Source: Azolla caroliniana (taxonomy: Eukaryota; Polypodiophyta). Taken from it: a DNA stretch of 64,000 nt. Position numbers and translations under genes: made by a program. The stretch spans positions 8,494,001 through 8,558,000 of the forward strand of contig JBHGNT010000001.1 of the NCBI GenBank assembly GCA_043228905.1, read 5' to 3'. The notes under the pieces are model-generated. The model was given only the letters and a program-made list of their open reading frames with translations, did no database searches and was not told where the DNA came from. Positions 1 through 10,337 of this stretch are shown here, in pieces (position 1 is the stretch's first letter; the number at the start of each line of letters is the position of its first letter).

Positions 1-167
1 ACATAAGCTTGAACCATATCCCTAATCGTTTGATTAGCTCATTCATTTTATCCTTAATATTGAGTATGATTAGATGAACTCACACTCAGTTTAAAGAATG
101 GATGAACAAACAAGTCCCTCCAAAAATCACAACACATTGAGAAGTTAGCAGAAGAGATGAACTAACA

Positions 168-401
168 ATGGTGCCCATGGTAAATGGAAAAAGGAAAGAG
201 AAACATGGCATGTCATTTTTGGAAGTAATGCAAACTATAGATCTAAAGTGTGTGATGGAGGAGAGGGTTCTTGATAGTCATGTGGAGTCCAAGTTATACG
301 AAGTCTCATGGGTTACAAAACGGAAGTGTCGTGATGCCATCATCGTCTTGATCGTCCTCATGAAAAGGAAGAGGCATTTGACCAAAGTAGTGTCATCATA
401 A
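168..401 (+). pseudogene. Decayed gag fragment of the G-type gypsy lineage
   Basis: A 77-codon open stretch. Its middle part (DLKCVMEERVLDSHVE ... MKRKR) lines up with the gag segment between zinc knuckle and protease in G1 (DLRKVLEERILDSKVE ... VKRKR), with the same spacing between the EER-LDS-VE block and the KRKR block. No other gypsy coding sequence is visible around it and there is no zinc knuckle or protease, so it is an isolated old scrap. The flanking DNA (1-167 and 402-495) is AT-rich and shows nothing I recognise. The homology call rests on about 50 residues compared by eye. Confidence 0.45.
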
Positions 402-495
402 CTAAAAGGTTTGAAGCCCACAAAAGTTTATGTTGACAACCATTATATGAGGGCACATTTAGTATTGTACAAAAGGTATTATGGTCTAACATATT

Positions 496-972
496 TGTTA
501 TGTACACATAACATAGGTGAGGGTAGGTCACTAATATATACATAAGTGAAGGGTATGTTCACTAATGTTAAAAAGGGGACTAATGTGATTGGATAGAAGG
601 AATGATAGGTACATCCACTATCATGATTTGGACAACCAATGAATGGAGAGCCTTTTAGAAAGACACATCTATTCAAGGGGCCTAGGAAAAGGTATAAATA
701 TGAGGCTTATCTACCCTCATTAGGACATTACGTCGGAAGGTTGTTGTCTTAGGCACCAGAGGTGGGGGCTAGACTTTCGTCTCGACGATCATGTTATCTT
801 TTCCAAGGTATTAAACATCCTAATATCTGGCGGTATGGGACGTCGGTGGTAGGTTGACTATGTCTAGATCATAGCTCGGGGGTGGTCGGGTGGAACGGGT
901 TCTTCAATCCAATCTATTTTCCTTCTTTTTAGTTTATTTTGGTCTATTGGTTAGTAATAGACTCTCTTAACA
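496..972 (+). repeat. LTR of family D, copy D1 (copia-like)
   Basis: Begins TGTTATG and ends TTAACA, with a TATA box (TATAAATA, 693-700) in the expected place. It is followed at once by a primer-binding site. The part downstream of the TATA box matches a second copy at 15282-15723: both have the block TATAAATA-AGGC-CTACCCTCAT, then GGTATGGGACG, then a GGGGGTGG-CGGGTGG block. The left end is set by alignment to the second copy and is approximate. Confidence 0.55.
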
Positions 973-973
973 G

Positions 974-985
974 TGGCATCAGAGC
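974..985 (+). other. Primer-binding site after LTR D1
   Basis: TGGCATCAGAGC lies two bases after the LTR end. It differs by one base from TGGTATCAGAGC, the complement of the 3' end of plant initiator tRNA-Met used by the other copia elements here. It shows that D1 was a 5' LTR. The internal region that follows (986-1212) is not recognisably coding. Confidence 0.55.
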
Positions 986-1212
986 ATTTAACAACAATTT
1001 TTTTTTGTTGTTTTGAAGTTTTTTGCGTGTGAGCGATGGGGATCTAACAAGGCTCATCATGGTCTTCTCAAGATCAAAACAACATTCTAAACCCCGTATT
1101 TTTGTTTCTCTATCTCTCTCCTTTTCTATGATGCGTTATTCAGTTGGTCGCATGGCAATTGTATTACATTTTCTTTTCTTTTTTTTCTTCTTTCTTCTTT
1201 CTACGATGATAC

Positions 1213-1420
1213 GAGCGTGTTTGCACTAATCACACACACTCAACTCATGGCCCTTTTACATATTGCGATGTATCTCCCACTCTTCCCTCTCTTGAGCCAC
1301 CTCTTACGCTAATAATTATTCTTGTGCATCGGGATGAGCGTGTTTGCCCTAATCGCACACGCTCACCTCATGGTCCTTTTGCATATGATGTTGAGTATGT
1401 CATTCTTCCCTTTATTGAGC
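1213..1420 (+). repeat. 123-bp direct duplication
   Basis: The segment starting GAGCGTGTTTGC at 1213 recurs at 1336, followed in both by a CTAATC-CACAC-CTCA-CTCATGG-CCTTTT series with scattered substitutions. The two copies are adjacent, so this is a tandem duplication inside the internal region of element D1. No long reading frame spans it. Confidence 0.6.
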
Positions 1421-1660
1421 CATCACTTGGCCGATTCTATGGGATGTTGTGGCCTTGATGAGGTGTATGTCGCCTACCTATGCCACTCTACTCCACATTG
1501 AACCATCACTTGGCTAATTCTATGGGACGTTGTGGCCTTGACAAGGTATATGTCGCTTACCTATGCCACTCTACTCTCTATTGAGGCATCACTTGGCCGA
1601 TTCTATGCCAGGATGTGGTGGTCTTGAGGAGGTGCATGTCGACTACCCTAGGGTTTCTTA
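1421..1660 (+). repeat. 83-bp tandem repeat, about 2.9 units
   Basis: CATCACTTGGC starts at 1421, 1504 and 1587, exactly 83 bp apart. Each is followed by ATTCTATG, a TGTGG-CTTGA block and ATGTCG-CTACC. The units differ by several substitutions. 83 is not a multiple of three, so the repeat is unlikely to be maintained as coding. 1661-2387, which follows, is AT-rich and shows no gene. Confidence 0.7.
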
Positions 1661-2540
1661 CCTTAGGGCATGCTTAATGTTTCATACACCTAATTGATTA
1701 TTATTCTAATTATTTTCTAATTACACAAGTTATCTTCCCACTTTCTTAAGATTTTCTTGTGATTGTCATCTACCCACACACACTTCACTTTTTTTTTACC
1801 CTTATTTTTCATGTTTAAAGTATTAATGTGCGTTTACCTATTATGTAATGCTTCCATGTAAACTATTTTTTCGTATTGAGTGGGCATCATGCCGCTGTTT
1901 TAGACCATTTTTTCCAACGGGTCATCTAGGTTTAACTCATATTATCGAGCCTTAGGCCTCGAGTAAAACCACACAGTTCCCCTATTGACGTTTTACTCAT
2001 AGGTTTGAGTACTACATCTTTGCGCACAACAACACCACGGCTTGTATCAACTTGTGGCTTATGTCACAATTGTGTGCAAATTACAACCACCATATTGGGA
2101 TGTATATGTGCATACCTCGCACCATCCATTTATTTGTGACATTTTTTTTAGTAAGTAGCACATGGGTTTTTTAACCCTTGTTTTTTTTGTCTCTTCTCAA
2201 CTCTTATGGGTAGTGCCTTATTTTATCATTTTTGTCATAACATTTATTTGTTACTCACAAGACTAGAATATTACTTGCGAGTGCACTTGTTTTTCATGCA
2301 ATACAATTTCTCGACCATATCAATACATGATGGGTTGGCATTTTAATATATTAAGGATAACTAGGAAATTACATTGATGCTAGAACCATGGTTGAGCCTC
2401 GGAGAGCCACCGTGATTATTCAAGATAGAGATTTGAGAAAGACATCTTTGTTTTGTTTTTCCCCATGGTTTTTAAAACACCATAGTGTTACCATAGTTAT
2501 CAGATCTCAAATCACATCTCGAAGTTCTATTAGGCCAACT

Positions 2541-2712
2541 AATTTCAGCTTCTCAACCGATTTCGGAGTCGGATTCCCAACCAATTTTGGTCTGCCGACA
2601 CATTTCGACTCCTCAACCGATTTCGGTTAGCCGGCACATTTCGGCTCCTCACCCGATTTCGGCCAGCTGACACATTTCGGCTTCTCAACCGATTTCGGCC
2701 AACCGACTCCCC
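2541..2712 (+). repeat. 36-bp coding minisatellite
   Basis: CATTTCG recurs at 2601, 2637 and 2673, exactly 36 bp apart. Each unit carries a CCGATTTCGG block, with a diverged unit upstream. 36 is a multiple of three, so it encodes a 12-residue repeat (pattern T-D-F-G-x-P-T-H-F-D-S-S) at the start of the E1 gag region; a stop ends that frame at 2630. Confidence 0.6.
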
Positions 2713-2764
2713 CGAAAAGGAGGGACTATCTACATAACAATGAGTCAGGTGGCCGAGCTGCTGC

Positions 2765-3592
2765 TTGGTGGCGAGGCTAAGGACTGCAAAGAACTTACCC
2801 ACAACTTGGGAAGGTTTTGTCGATGTTTTCAAGAAACATTTCTTGCAGCCACCTTCTCAAACCGAACAAGCGCAAAACTTGCTCACGTTGTCGAGCAAGC
2901 CATTTACCTCTCTCGAAGATTATGTGCATCCTACTCGAACCCAGATCCAAAAATCGGGACTTACGGGTGAGAAATGGTTTGTCGCTTGTTTTTTGAATGG
3001 TATTCCTAATGGGGATTACCATTGGATTGTCCATGATAAGGACCTCACAACTTTCGAGGATGTCGTCAACCTTGTACTTCGGAACCATAAGACTTCCAAG
3101 AAAGACCACAATAAACCTGAGTTCGCCAAAACTCCGAATCTCAAGTTCATTGGGAAACGTAAGCAATCCAGTGACACTCTTGACTTCGACTCAAAGAAAC
3201 GGAACCTCTTCTGTGCATAATGCATGAAGCGGGGCCACACAAATGATACATGTCGTCGTCTTGAGAGGAAGTCAATGAACACCCCTCCTCAAGACAAATC
3301 AACGAGTCACATAGGCGAGTCTTTTGATGTTATTGAAGTTCATACCAACTACTTAAGTTTATGTGAATGCACTTTTCCTTCGCATTTACTTGTACCTAAT
3401 GATTTACTCCGAGCAACCGGGTATATCAATGGAACACAAGCACATTTCTTGTTTGTTTCTGGTAGTTCTCACAATTTTCTTAATGATCACTTGGTGCAGC
3501 AAATGCAAATCCACATAAACAGAAGTGATCATATCTATCAAGTTCACATGGCAAATGGAGGCGTTCAATACATTAGTGACATTGTTTGTTAA
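2765..3592 (+). pseudogene. E1 gag and protease remnant
   Basis: The first part (2765-3220) reads as a retrotransposon gag domain (W-EGFVDVFKKHFL, then FLNGIP). A CX2CX4HX4C zinc knuckle straddles 3212-3253, but a TAA stop sits inside it between the first two cysteines (3218-3220). The frame continues at 3224 with MKRGH-x4-C and reaches a retropepsin-like block (LFVSGSSHNFL). There the usual D-[ST]-G is replaced by V-S-G, so the catalytic aspartate is lost. Not functional. Confidence 0.6.
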
Positions 3593-3741
3593 CTGCCAAT
3601 TCAAATAGATACCTATTTGGAGAAGCTTGACTTCCATGTTATGAAACTACAACTCGCAGATATCATTTTAGGATACCCTTGGTTTTTTAATAAAAACCCT
3701 TCTTTCACATTTGAACTTAATAATTGTAAACATTTTATTCA

Positions 3742-4221
3742 ATGTTCCAAACTTCTTCTCATTCCCTTGTGTCTTCTAAATCTTTAAGCGAGTATTCTGG
3801 TTCATCTATTTATTTGTGTGTAATTGATCTCGTGCTTCAATTTTATTATTTTAATATTGATGGCACACAATTACCACATTATGAACAACAATTACTCGAC
3901 TCTATTTTATCTGATGATTTTCAAGATGTGTTTCCTAACGAATTGCTGCTTACTTTATGAACAAAACGTAATGTGGACCATCAGATTGAACTCATCCTCG
4001 GTGCTGCTCCTGTGAGCATTCCACCTTACCGACGTAGTCGATTAGAAGAGGATGAGATCGCTAAACAACTTAAGGAATACTTGAGTATGGGCCACATTAG
4101 GTACAGTAAATCACTTTGGGGTGCGCCAGTTCTATTAGTTAAGAAGAAGGAAGGTTCATGGTGAATGTGTAGCAATTATCGCCGTTTCAATAAAATAACA
4201 ATGAAAAATGCATATCCGTTA
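3742..4221 (+). pseudogene. E1 reverse transcriptase N-terminal remnant
   Basis: Two overlapping frames give the linker and the beginning of a Ty3/gypsy RT: V-DHQIEL-LG-AP-PPYR-S (3973 on), then IRYSKSLWGAPVLLVKKKEG, and after a stop the NYR-NK-T-KN-YPL block up to 4221. This covers RT motifs 1 and 2 only. The catalytic YxDD region is absent because the element is truncated at about 4221. Confidence 0.6.
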
Positions 4222-4420
4222 TTGCAGTAATTCGCTTGTGCGGGTTGAAATGGGGCGGGACCACTGGGGTCTCAGACCAAGGAGGTGGTGAGAGAGGGAG
4301 GTTTGTTTGCATCAGATTCCAAATAGCTTTGTCGAATCTGCTTCCGGACAGCTTCACCCGATCGGTGTCTTTGCCGGGAAGATCTGGTCCGGACCCCTCT
4401 CCGGAAGTCAGACGGTGAGC
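4222..4420 (-). repeat. Fragment of a G/R-type LTR
   Basis: GTAATTCGCTTGTGCGGGTTG followed by GGGCGGGACCACTGGGGTCTC matches the terminal 70 bp of the G1 LTR in the same (minus) orientation (TTATTACGCAAGTGCGTG ... GGCGGGACCGCGGGGGTCTC). Beyond about 4420 the match fades. 4421-4600 holds no recognised feature. Confidence 0.4.
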
Positions 4421-4599
4421 AGACGACTCAGAGACGTATGATGTTCCGGCCAGTAGCCAGGTGGCAGCAACAAGCTCATGGACTCACCCACTCAGATACT
4501 CGCACACAACAGGCATAGAACAGGGATAGGATCACAAGCTCGGGACGTGACGAACACACCACAACAGACCGGAGGGTCGACGACAAGGCTGACTAGTTG

Positions 4600-5157
4600 G
4601 GCCGACTGGACAGTCAACACTGGAGTCGTCTAATCAAATCGACTAGTCGATTAGTCGGCCAAATAACTATAATTATTGTTATGATAGGAATGACAATAGC
4701 AATGGCTACATTTGTAAATAGCCCATACAGTGTGTTAGTATAAATACACTTAGGACAAACATAGAGTGTGAATAACAGAATTGTGTGTGATCCTCTGTTG
4801 GTGTTAGCGACAGAGAAGTGAGAGTGTGAAAGAAAGAGTGAGTGAGAGCGGATCCATAGCCAAGTGAGATTTGATGCCAAGAGCCCTGTGTGGCTGATAC
4901 ACTATGAGTGGAGAGTGTTTGTATTCTTATCTCATCTTGTATTCTCTTGTGTATAGTGGAATCTCTGTTCCCGTGGTTTTTTCCGTTTAGGGTTTCCACG
5001 TAAAACATTGTGCGGTTGTATATTTTGTCTACTGTGTGGTTTACTATTTCCGCAAAACTTGTGTATTTCAACATATCTTTTTGTGGATCAACGATTCGAT
5101 TCCGAACATCCAGACCAGGGGCTCTCGTGAAACTCCGACACCGGCTTTGATTGGTCC
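4600..5157 (+). repeat. Copia LTR of family A, remnant A3
   Basis: Shares with the LTRs at 18031 and 59144 a dyad plus TATA box (4704-4746) and the downstream block with CGTGGTTTTTTCC, TTTAGGGTTTCC and ACGTAAAAC. Neither terminus is sharp and no PBS follows, so it is a decayed LTR, possibly solo. Ends are approximate. Confidence 0.5.
4704..4746 (+). promoter_or_regulatory. Dyad and TATA box of LTR A3
   Basis: GGCTACATTTGTAAATAGCC (imperfect inverted repeat) lies 15 bp upstream of TATAAATA (4739-4746). The same pair occurs in LTRs A2 and A1, which supports a family-specific core promoter. Confidence 0.5.
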
Positions 5158-5184
5158 TCTTCTTGTGTCACTACTTAGAGTGGA

Positions 5185-6000
5185 GTGCCGTTTTGCTTCT
5201 TCGGGTGCCGCCATATTTTACTGTTCTTTAGGACGAACCAGTACGCCTTCCTCTGGATCCAGCTTGCCTTGTCCCTTGTCCATGACCTGTCCGATGCCAA
5301 TGTGCTTAGAAACCTTCCTATCGAAAGCCACTCCCCGTCGAATTTGTTCAGGGCCAAATTGCTTCGTTTGTTTGCCGACTCGAAGAAGTCCTCGCTAACT
5401 TCCTCTCCTTTCGATACCATGCCGTCTTCGTTTTCGTATCATGCCCTTGATAGCATATCGGCCATGGCGTTGTCTTTCCCGGAGATGTGTCATATCTCCG
5501 GATTAAGAGACTTTATGTATGTGATCCACTTGAGCATTGCTAGGTCCGGCGTTGCGCCTCCGGAAACCATACCGAGAATCAATAAACAGACCATCTCGAT
5601 AATTACCTGTATCCCAATTAAGTAATATTTGTTAGACTTCACCGCCGAAATGATACCCCAGAGCTCCCTCTTCACTTGGACATATCCTTGTTGTTGCTCA
5701 CTTAGCACCTTCGCACCGAATCAGATGGGGAACTGTGTGCCGGCCTCGTCTTCCTAGTTGACCACCCATCTGATTCTGGTCGGACTCGTGTTGATCATCA
5801 GGTAAGTCATAGTCTCTTGTACACCACTTTCCGGAGAGTTCGTGCCGCCGTCAACATCTCTTGTAGTCTCCGAATCACCTCTGAGTGCTCTTCGCTCCAT
5901 TCAAATATCCAACATTTCTTTAGCAAGCCATAAAGCGGCTCGACAATATGCGCGTAATGTGGGATCCATATGTGGTAGAAGGCACATGCTCCAAGGAATC
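5185..6000 (-). pseudogene. Gypsy relic G2, RNase H and integrase-proximal part
   Basis: Homologous in minus orientation to the G1 pol region at 22660-23520. The RNase H block (ELWGI-SAVK-NKYYLIG, then LGMVSGGATPDLAMLKWI-YIKSLNPE) is readable but frames are broken by stops and indels. The piece ends exactly at 6000, where copia C1 is inserted, and resumes at 10338. The duplicated GAATC at both junctions shows that the two parts were once contiguous. It lacks the integrase core, so it is a dead, truncated copy. Confidence 0.75.
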
Positions 6001-6429
6001 TGTTAAGAGATCAAGCTCAACTTAGTTTAGTTAGTTAGTCAACCATGTAACTTCGTAGTTACCTAGATAGAATCTAGTTAGAAGTGTTGATTATAACGCC
6101 TTAAATAGGACCTTGTACTTAAGTGAGATATTCTAGATCCGCCACTCCCAAGTACATTTAATATAAGACTTACACCCACCCTTGTACCTATATTCTCCTC
6201 ACACATGTGCACCCTTGCACATGAGATCTATATATACCACATTGTGTGTATTTTTGTTTTTGATGATGCTAATTTAATATAGAGTTAATCATCCCCCATC
6301 TTGTGTTGTTCATAAGTGTATCTTCCTCTCTCTCTTCCGCTCACACAAATATCACATAATCTTCTCTGCTTAACTTAATCACATAATTAGGTACTAATTA
6401 ACCCTTTCTTAGTTACCTAATTCTTAACA
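6001..6429 (+). repeat. 5' LTR of C1
   Basis: 429 bp, starts TGTTAAGAGATCAAGCTC and ends TTCTTAACA, directly followed by the PBS. Near-identical in layout to 9910-10332, 20157-20606 and 31914-32364. It contains a paired ACACATGTGCACC / TTGCACATGAGAT block upstream of TATATATAC. Confidence 0.85.
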
Positions 6430-6440
6430 TGGTATCAGAG
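6430..6440 (+). other. Primer-binding site of C1
   Basis: TGGTATCAGAG abuts the LTR end and is complementary to the 3' end of plant initiator tRNA-Met. Confidence 0.8.
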
Positions 6441-6549
6441 TGTGTGGTCTAGAAAATCCACTAAGCCCACCCGACTCTATGATTGTGTGTTCGAGACGCC
6501 GACGACAAAATCTGGCTATCGGCTACCGTAGTGCAGCTATGTAGCACGT

Positions 6550-7139
6550 TGTCGTAGTGTACTTTGTACACTACGTAAAATATGTGTGGAGTACCCGATT
6601 GACTAAGTATAAAGAAATAGGAGAAAATACTACAATAATTATGTTACATGCATAGGGCAAGATTTAAACCCTATACCTCCATGTTAACGATTTTAAGCCT
6701 TACCATTGTACTAGCATATTATGAGTTTTAAAATTATACTAAACTTTATCCCATCTAAATATTCTAGATAAGCATGATAGAAAAAGTTATTCATGCATAC
6801 ACACTCGAGTTAAATGAAAAGATGTGAAAGAAAGCTAATCATGCACATGCAGTGTGCATGAAAGTTGTTGATTTTTTTATAAAGGGTTGATTAATATATT
6901 ATATTCGTGGGATTCACGAATTTGCCATCTATTTCTCTCTTGCAATTTAAATTCATATTCTTTCCTAAACATTAATTAATACACTATACTCGTAGGATTC
7001 ATGAGTTTCATATCTTTCTTCCTTATAATCTATTCATATTCATAACTAAACTTGTCTCAAATTCTTTCTCCTCCTAGTCCAAAAACCCCAGCGGTTCCCA
7101 CCCGACTCACGAAACGATTCGGCGCCGAAAGGCACGACA
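6550..7139 (+). repeat. Solo LTR with TGTCG/CGACA ends inside C1
   Basis: 590 bp beginning TGTCGTAGTG and ending GGCACGACA, flanked on both sides by ACGT (6546-6549 and 7140-7143). Without it the C1 leader would read through just as C2 does at 28040-28070. Termini and the CCTAGTCC-AAA-CCCC-CGGTTCCC block near the right end match the G/R LTR group, but the middle is AT-rich and unlike the other members. No internal region remains, so it is a solo LTR. Confidence 0.75.
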
Positions 7140-7216
7140 ACGTGTACGTGACCAAAGGAAGAAAAGATAAAAGGGAAGACATTATAACAAAATGAACATA
7201 CAAATGGGTAACTCGC

Positions 7217-7853
7217 TGTCGTGAAGAAAACCGGCCATAGGCGGAATCAGAGAGAAAGTGCGTAAACCGACCCTTACACGGATGGACGCGTGACTTGATA
7301 TTTTGCACACGAACCGGTGGATGTAAATACTAAGCGCGCACATTTATTAGGGGGGGGATTGTGCGTATCCCGGTCAGAGGGACAGGGAATAAAAGGAAGA
7401 GAAAAAGGGGAAAACGGGTATCGTGCGCGAGGACGAAGAAAAAGGCGTTGGTGCAGAATGGAAGGCGGAGCTCTCTCCCTTCGACTCGAATCGCCGCTCT
7501 CTGCGGGTGTCGGGGGGTCGCTACCTCTGCTTGATGGACAGCCCGTGTGCTTCCAGCAGAGTCGTTCCCTCCCCCCCCCCCCCCCCCCCCCTTTTTGTTT
7601 CTTTGAGTCGTGTGACTGTCGTCGGTGTGCGTGAGTAGGGCCCCCGTGCCGGGTCCGTCGCCGCTTTGTTGGTTGTAATTGTCGGAGTTTTTAATCTCTG
7701 TCATTATAATTAAGTGTTACGTTCTATATCTCTCTTTCTCGCTTCTACGTGTCGGTGAATCTCTCTCTCTCTGTCTCTCTATCTCTCGCTCCTCGGTCCA
7801 AGACCCCCTGTGGTCCCGCCCCTTTCTACACGTATGTGCGTAACAACGCGACA
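7217..7853 (+). repeat. Second solo LTR of the G/R group inside C1
   Basis: Starts TGTCGTGAAGAAAACCGGCC, matching the G1 LTR start, and ends TAACAACGCGACA. Flanks TCGC (7213-7216) and TCAC (7854-7857) differ by one base and may be a decayed 4-bp duplication. The C1 gag start codon (7192) lies just upstream, but the gag sequence after the LTR resumes near the gag C-terminal third, so most of gag is missing here. Confidence 0.65.
7570..7591 (+). repeat. Poly-C tract of about 22 bases
   Basis: An uninterrupted run of cytosines inside the solo LTR at 7217-7853, between TTCCCT and TTTTTG. Its exact length is likely unreliable in any assembly. Confidence 0.8.
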
Positions 7854-8245
7854 TCACTCCCTTCAATCAATTCTATTGGTCGACGAGAATCACGTCTGAA
7901 CCAAGACCAAGATGTTGGAAGGACAAATGTTGTTCTCAAATTCGAATGGTGGCTAAGGACGAGGTCGAAGCGGTAGAAGAGGTCGATTCGACCCATCTCA
8001 CGAAGGGAACTCAAACCTTCGACATCAAGACGACGGAAGCCATCAAGGAACCTTCGGAAGAAGGGGGAGCTTCCATGCCGAACAAGGTCGGCAAACAAGG
8101 CCCACAACTTGCAAGTATTGTGGCAAAATTGGCCACCGCAAAGAGGAGTGTCGTAAAAAGAGAAGTGAGTTGGCTTCGACAAGCCGACAACTCACAAACT
8201 ATGCCACCAATGCCGAATATGACGACTACAGTGGACTATTCGTAA
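7854..8245 (+). pseudogene. C1 gag C-terminal remnant with zinc knuckle
   Basis: The gag tail resumes after the solo LTR with a diverged equivalent of the C2 segment N-A-I-G-R-(R/E)-P-x-x-N-Q and then carries an intact CX2CX4HX4C knuckle (C-K-Y-C-G-K-I-G-H-R-K-E-E-C, around 8104-8145). Compared with C2 the whole N-terminal two thirds of gag is gone. Frames shift several times, so no gag protein could be made. Confidence 0.6.
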
Positions 8246-9006
8246 TGAGGCATAGAGCGAATTTTATGACGATCTCTGAATCCACAAGCATCTCCAACTC
8301 CGAAGACGTGTGGTTCGTCGATTCCAGCGCCTCACATCATATGACGTCACACCAACAATGGTTTCCTGACTTACGAACACCGTACTGACCGGGCTTCATA
8401 GAGACGGGAGATGACACCACACATCCCATTTGGCACATCGGCAATGTCCCATTTGAAAAAGAAGGCGAACAAACTTGCATCAAGAATGTCTTCCATGTGC
8501 CCACAATAACGAAGAATTCGGTCTCAGTCGGCCAAATCATGGAGCAAGGCATGCAATTCCGCTTCAACAATGAAGGTTGTTTCATCGAGAAAGATGGCCG
8601 AGTCATAGCCAATTACACTCAGATGTATGGGGAGACGATCGGCGGATGCCGATACTACGTCACCTTCATCGACGACTACTCCCCCTACATGTGGATCTTT
8701 CTGATGTTGAAGAAGAGCGAAGTGCTCTCCCACTTCCAAAAGCTCAAGGGTCAAGTTGAAAAAGAAACCGATTGGCACATTCGATGCCTACGATCGGATA
8801 GAGGCAAGGAGTACTTCTCCAGCGAATTCACTTCCTACCTCCAAGGTGAAGGCATCCGGAGAGAATTCTCGTTCCGACACACACCCCAACAAAATGGAGT
8901 AGCCGAAAGGAAGAATTGGCAAATACTCGAGGTAGCACACGCCATGATGCATGAGAAGCACATGCCGAACTGGCGGAAGTGGCATCCACGGCCGTCTATC
9001 TCATGA
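8246..9006 (+). pseudogene. C1 protease and integrase remnant
   Basis: The copia protease block reads V-W-F-V-D-S-S-A-S-H-H-M-T-S-H (about 8308-8352). The usual DSG is DSS, which removes the conserved glycine next to the catalytic aspartate. A TGA follows at about 8386. From 8497 a 169-codon frame holds the integrase core: TFIDDYS (first Asp), R-S-D-R-G-K-E-Y (second Asp) and TPQQNGVAERKN (Glu). The pre-integrase zinc finger is deleted (the frame passes from V-I-A-N-Y directly to MYGETIGG). It is frameshifted again near 8980. Confidence 0.7.
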
Positions 9007-9806
9007 ATCGATGCACCAGTAATGGAGTGCATGAGCTAACTCCATACGAGCCCCTCGTCGGAAGGAAGCCGATCCTGTTGCACCTCAAGGTGTTTGGAAG
9101 CATTGCAAATGTGTGCATTCCGAACGAACAACGACAGAAGCCTGACACAAAGTTGGAGAAATGTATCCTCGTAGGATACTCGTCCGAGAAAAAGGCATAC
9201 AATTTCGTTAACCCTTCGACCCGAGCGGTTCGAGTAAGTCGAGACGTCGTTTTCGATGAATCTGCATCCTGGTACGCACTAGAGACAACTTCGACTCTGA
9301 CTCCACTCGACCCAAAATCCGCTGAAATAGAGATAGAAGCGAAAGATCGACTCACGCCCATGTTCGAAGGAAGTCGGATGACGACAAGGCTTAGTGGGCC
9401 ACAAGAGCCCCCAAGAGACCGAAGCACATCGCAACCAAGTACGACCTTGGACAGAGGCAAAGGTAAGATGCCCGAATACGAAGTCGACCATCACGATGTC
9501 AGTGATTCGGATGTGTCAACTCCCTCACTAGACATTGAGTTTGGTGTACCCATCATGCGGACACCCAGAGTAAAGAAGGCGCTCACATCGGCGAGCGAAA
9601 AACTTCAACGCTCTTCTAAAGAGAAGAATTCGGTCACTCGGCTCGGCTACAAGTACATGGCCAATCATTATGCCTTTGCGATGAAGGTAGTGGCCAAACA
9701 AGAGCTTGAGAGCTCTACAAAAGTGGCTCGTGACCCACGATGGGTGAAAGCAGTCGACCCAAGCCTCCGTCAAGGGCTTGAGGGAGAGGAACTGAAATTG
9801 CCATGA
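8979..9806 (+). pseudogene. C1 integrase C-terminal region fused to a shortened 3' end
   Basis: 275 codons. The first third is the copia integrase C-terminal domain (TAVYLMNRC, then LTPYEPLVGRKP and LKVFGSIA-V-IP, then LVGYSSEKKAYNF). The middle is an acidic linker. The last part gives the RT entry block (Y-MANHYAFAMKVVA, then ARDPRWVKAVD) and then, instead of RT, a short tail rich in charged residues before a stop. RT and RNase H are absent, and C2 breaks at the same place. Confidence 0.75.
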
Positions 9807-9909
9807 GAATACCGATGCCGAAAGCCGCATAGAAGTTGACATCGAAAGCCGGACAACGCCGAAAGAAAAATAAGATGTCAGACGCCTCACACTTGAGCTT
9901 GACGGGGCG

Positions 9910-10332
9910 TGTTGAGAGATCAAGCTCAACTTAGTTTAGTTAGTTAGTCAACCATGTAACTTTGTAGTTACGTAGATAGAATCTAGTTAGAAGTGTTGAC
10001 CATAACGCCTTAAATAGGACCTTGTACTTAAGTGAGATATTCTAAATCCCACTCCCAAGTACATTTAATATAGGACTTATACCCTTGTACCTATATTCTC
10101 CTCACACATGTGCACCCTTGCACATGAGATCTACATATACCTCATTGTGGGCATTTTTGTATTTGATGATGCTATTTTAATCTAGACTTAATCATCCCCC
10201 ATCTTGTGTTGTTCATAAGTGTATCTTCCTCTCTCTCTTCCGGTCACACACATATCACATAATCTTCCGTGCTTAACTTAATCACATAATTAGGTACTAA
10301 TTAACCCTTACTTAATTACCCAATTCTTAACA
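9910..10332 (+). repeat. 3' LTR of C1
   Basis: 423 bp starting TGTTGAGAGATCAAGCTC and ending TTCTTAACA, preceded by the purine tract GAGCTTGACGGGGCG (about 9895-9909) and followed by the target duplication GAATC. Confidence 0.85.
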
Positions 10333-10337
10333 GAATC

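Larger units (their letters stand above)
2388..4221 (+). mobile_element. Degenerate Ty3/gypsy relic E1
   Basis: A gag, zinc-knuckle, protease and early RT order is readable on the plus strand, but only across several frames with stops. Both ends are missing: the left edge is AT-rich DNA without an LTR I can define, and at about 4222 the RT is cut off where sequence like a G-type LTR begins. It belongs to a different gypsy lineage from G1 and the chromoviruses in this window. Confidence 0.6.
6001..10332 (+). mobile_element. Copia element C1, RT-less, complete with both LTRs
   Basis: Two LTRs (6001-6429 and 9910-10332) begin TGTT and end AACA, are followed or preceded by a tRNA-Met PBS and a purine tract, and are flanked by the target duplication GAATC (5996-6000 and 10333-10337). 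Internal order is gag remnant, zinc knuckle, protease and integrase. After the integrase the frame goes within about 60 codons from the first RT residues to the 3' end, with no RT catalytic motif or RNase H. C2 has the same gap. C1 sits in gypsy relic G2 and has itself received two solo LTRs. Confidence 0.85.

Noticed and set aside
1421-1660. CRISPR-like array
   Set aside because: The 83-bp units are contiguous without spacers and the context is eukaryotic; it is a tandem repeat.
7317-7704. Opposed frames of 105 and 124 codons around the poly-C tract
   Set aside because: They are inside a solo LTR, depend on the poly-C run and have no recognisable product.
7217-7853. A complete R-type element with internal region in C1
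   Set aside because: No PBS or internal sequence follows CGACA; gag of C1 resumes directly.
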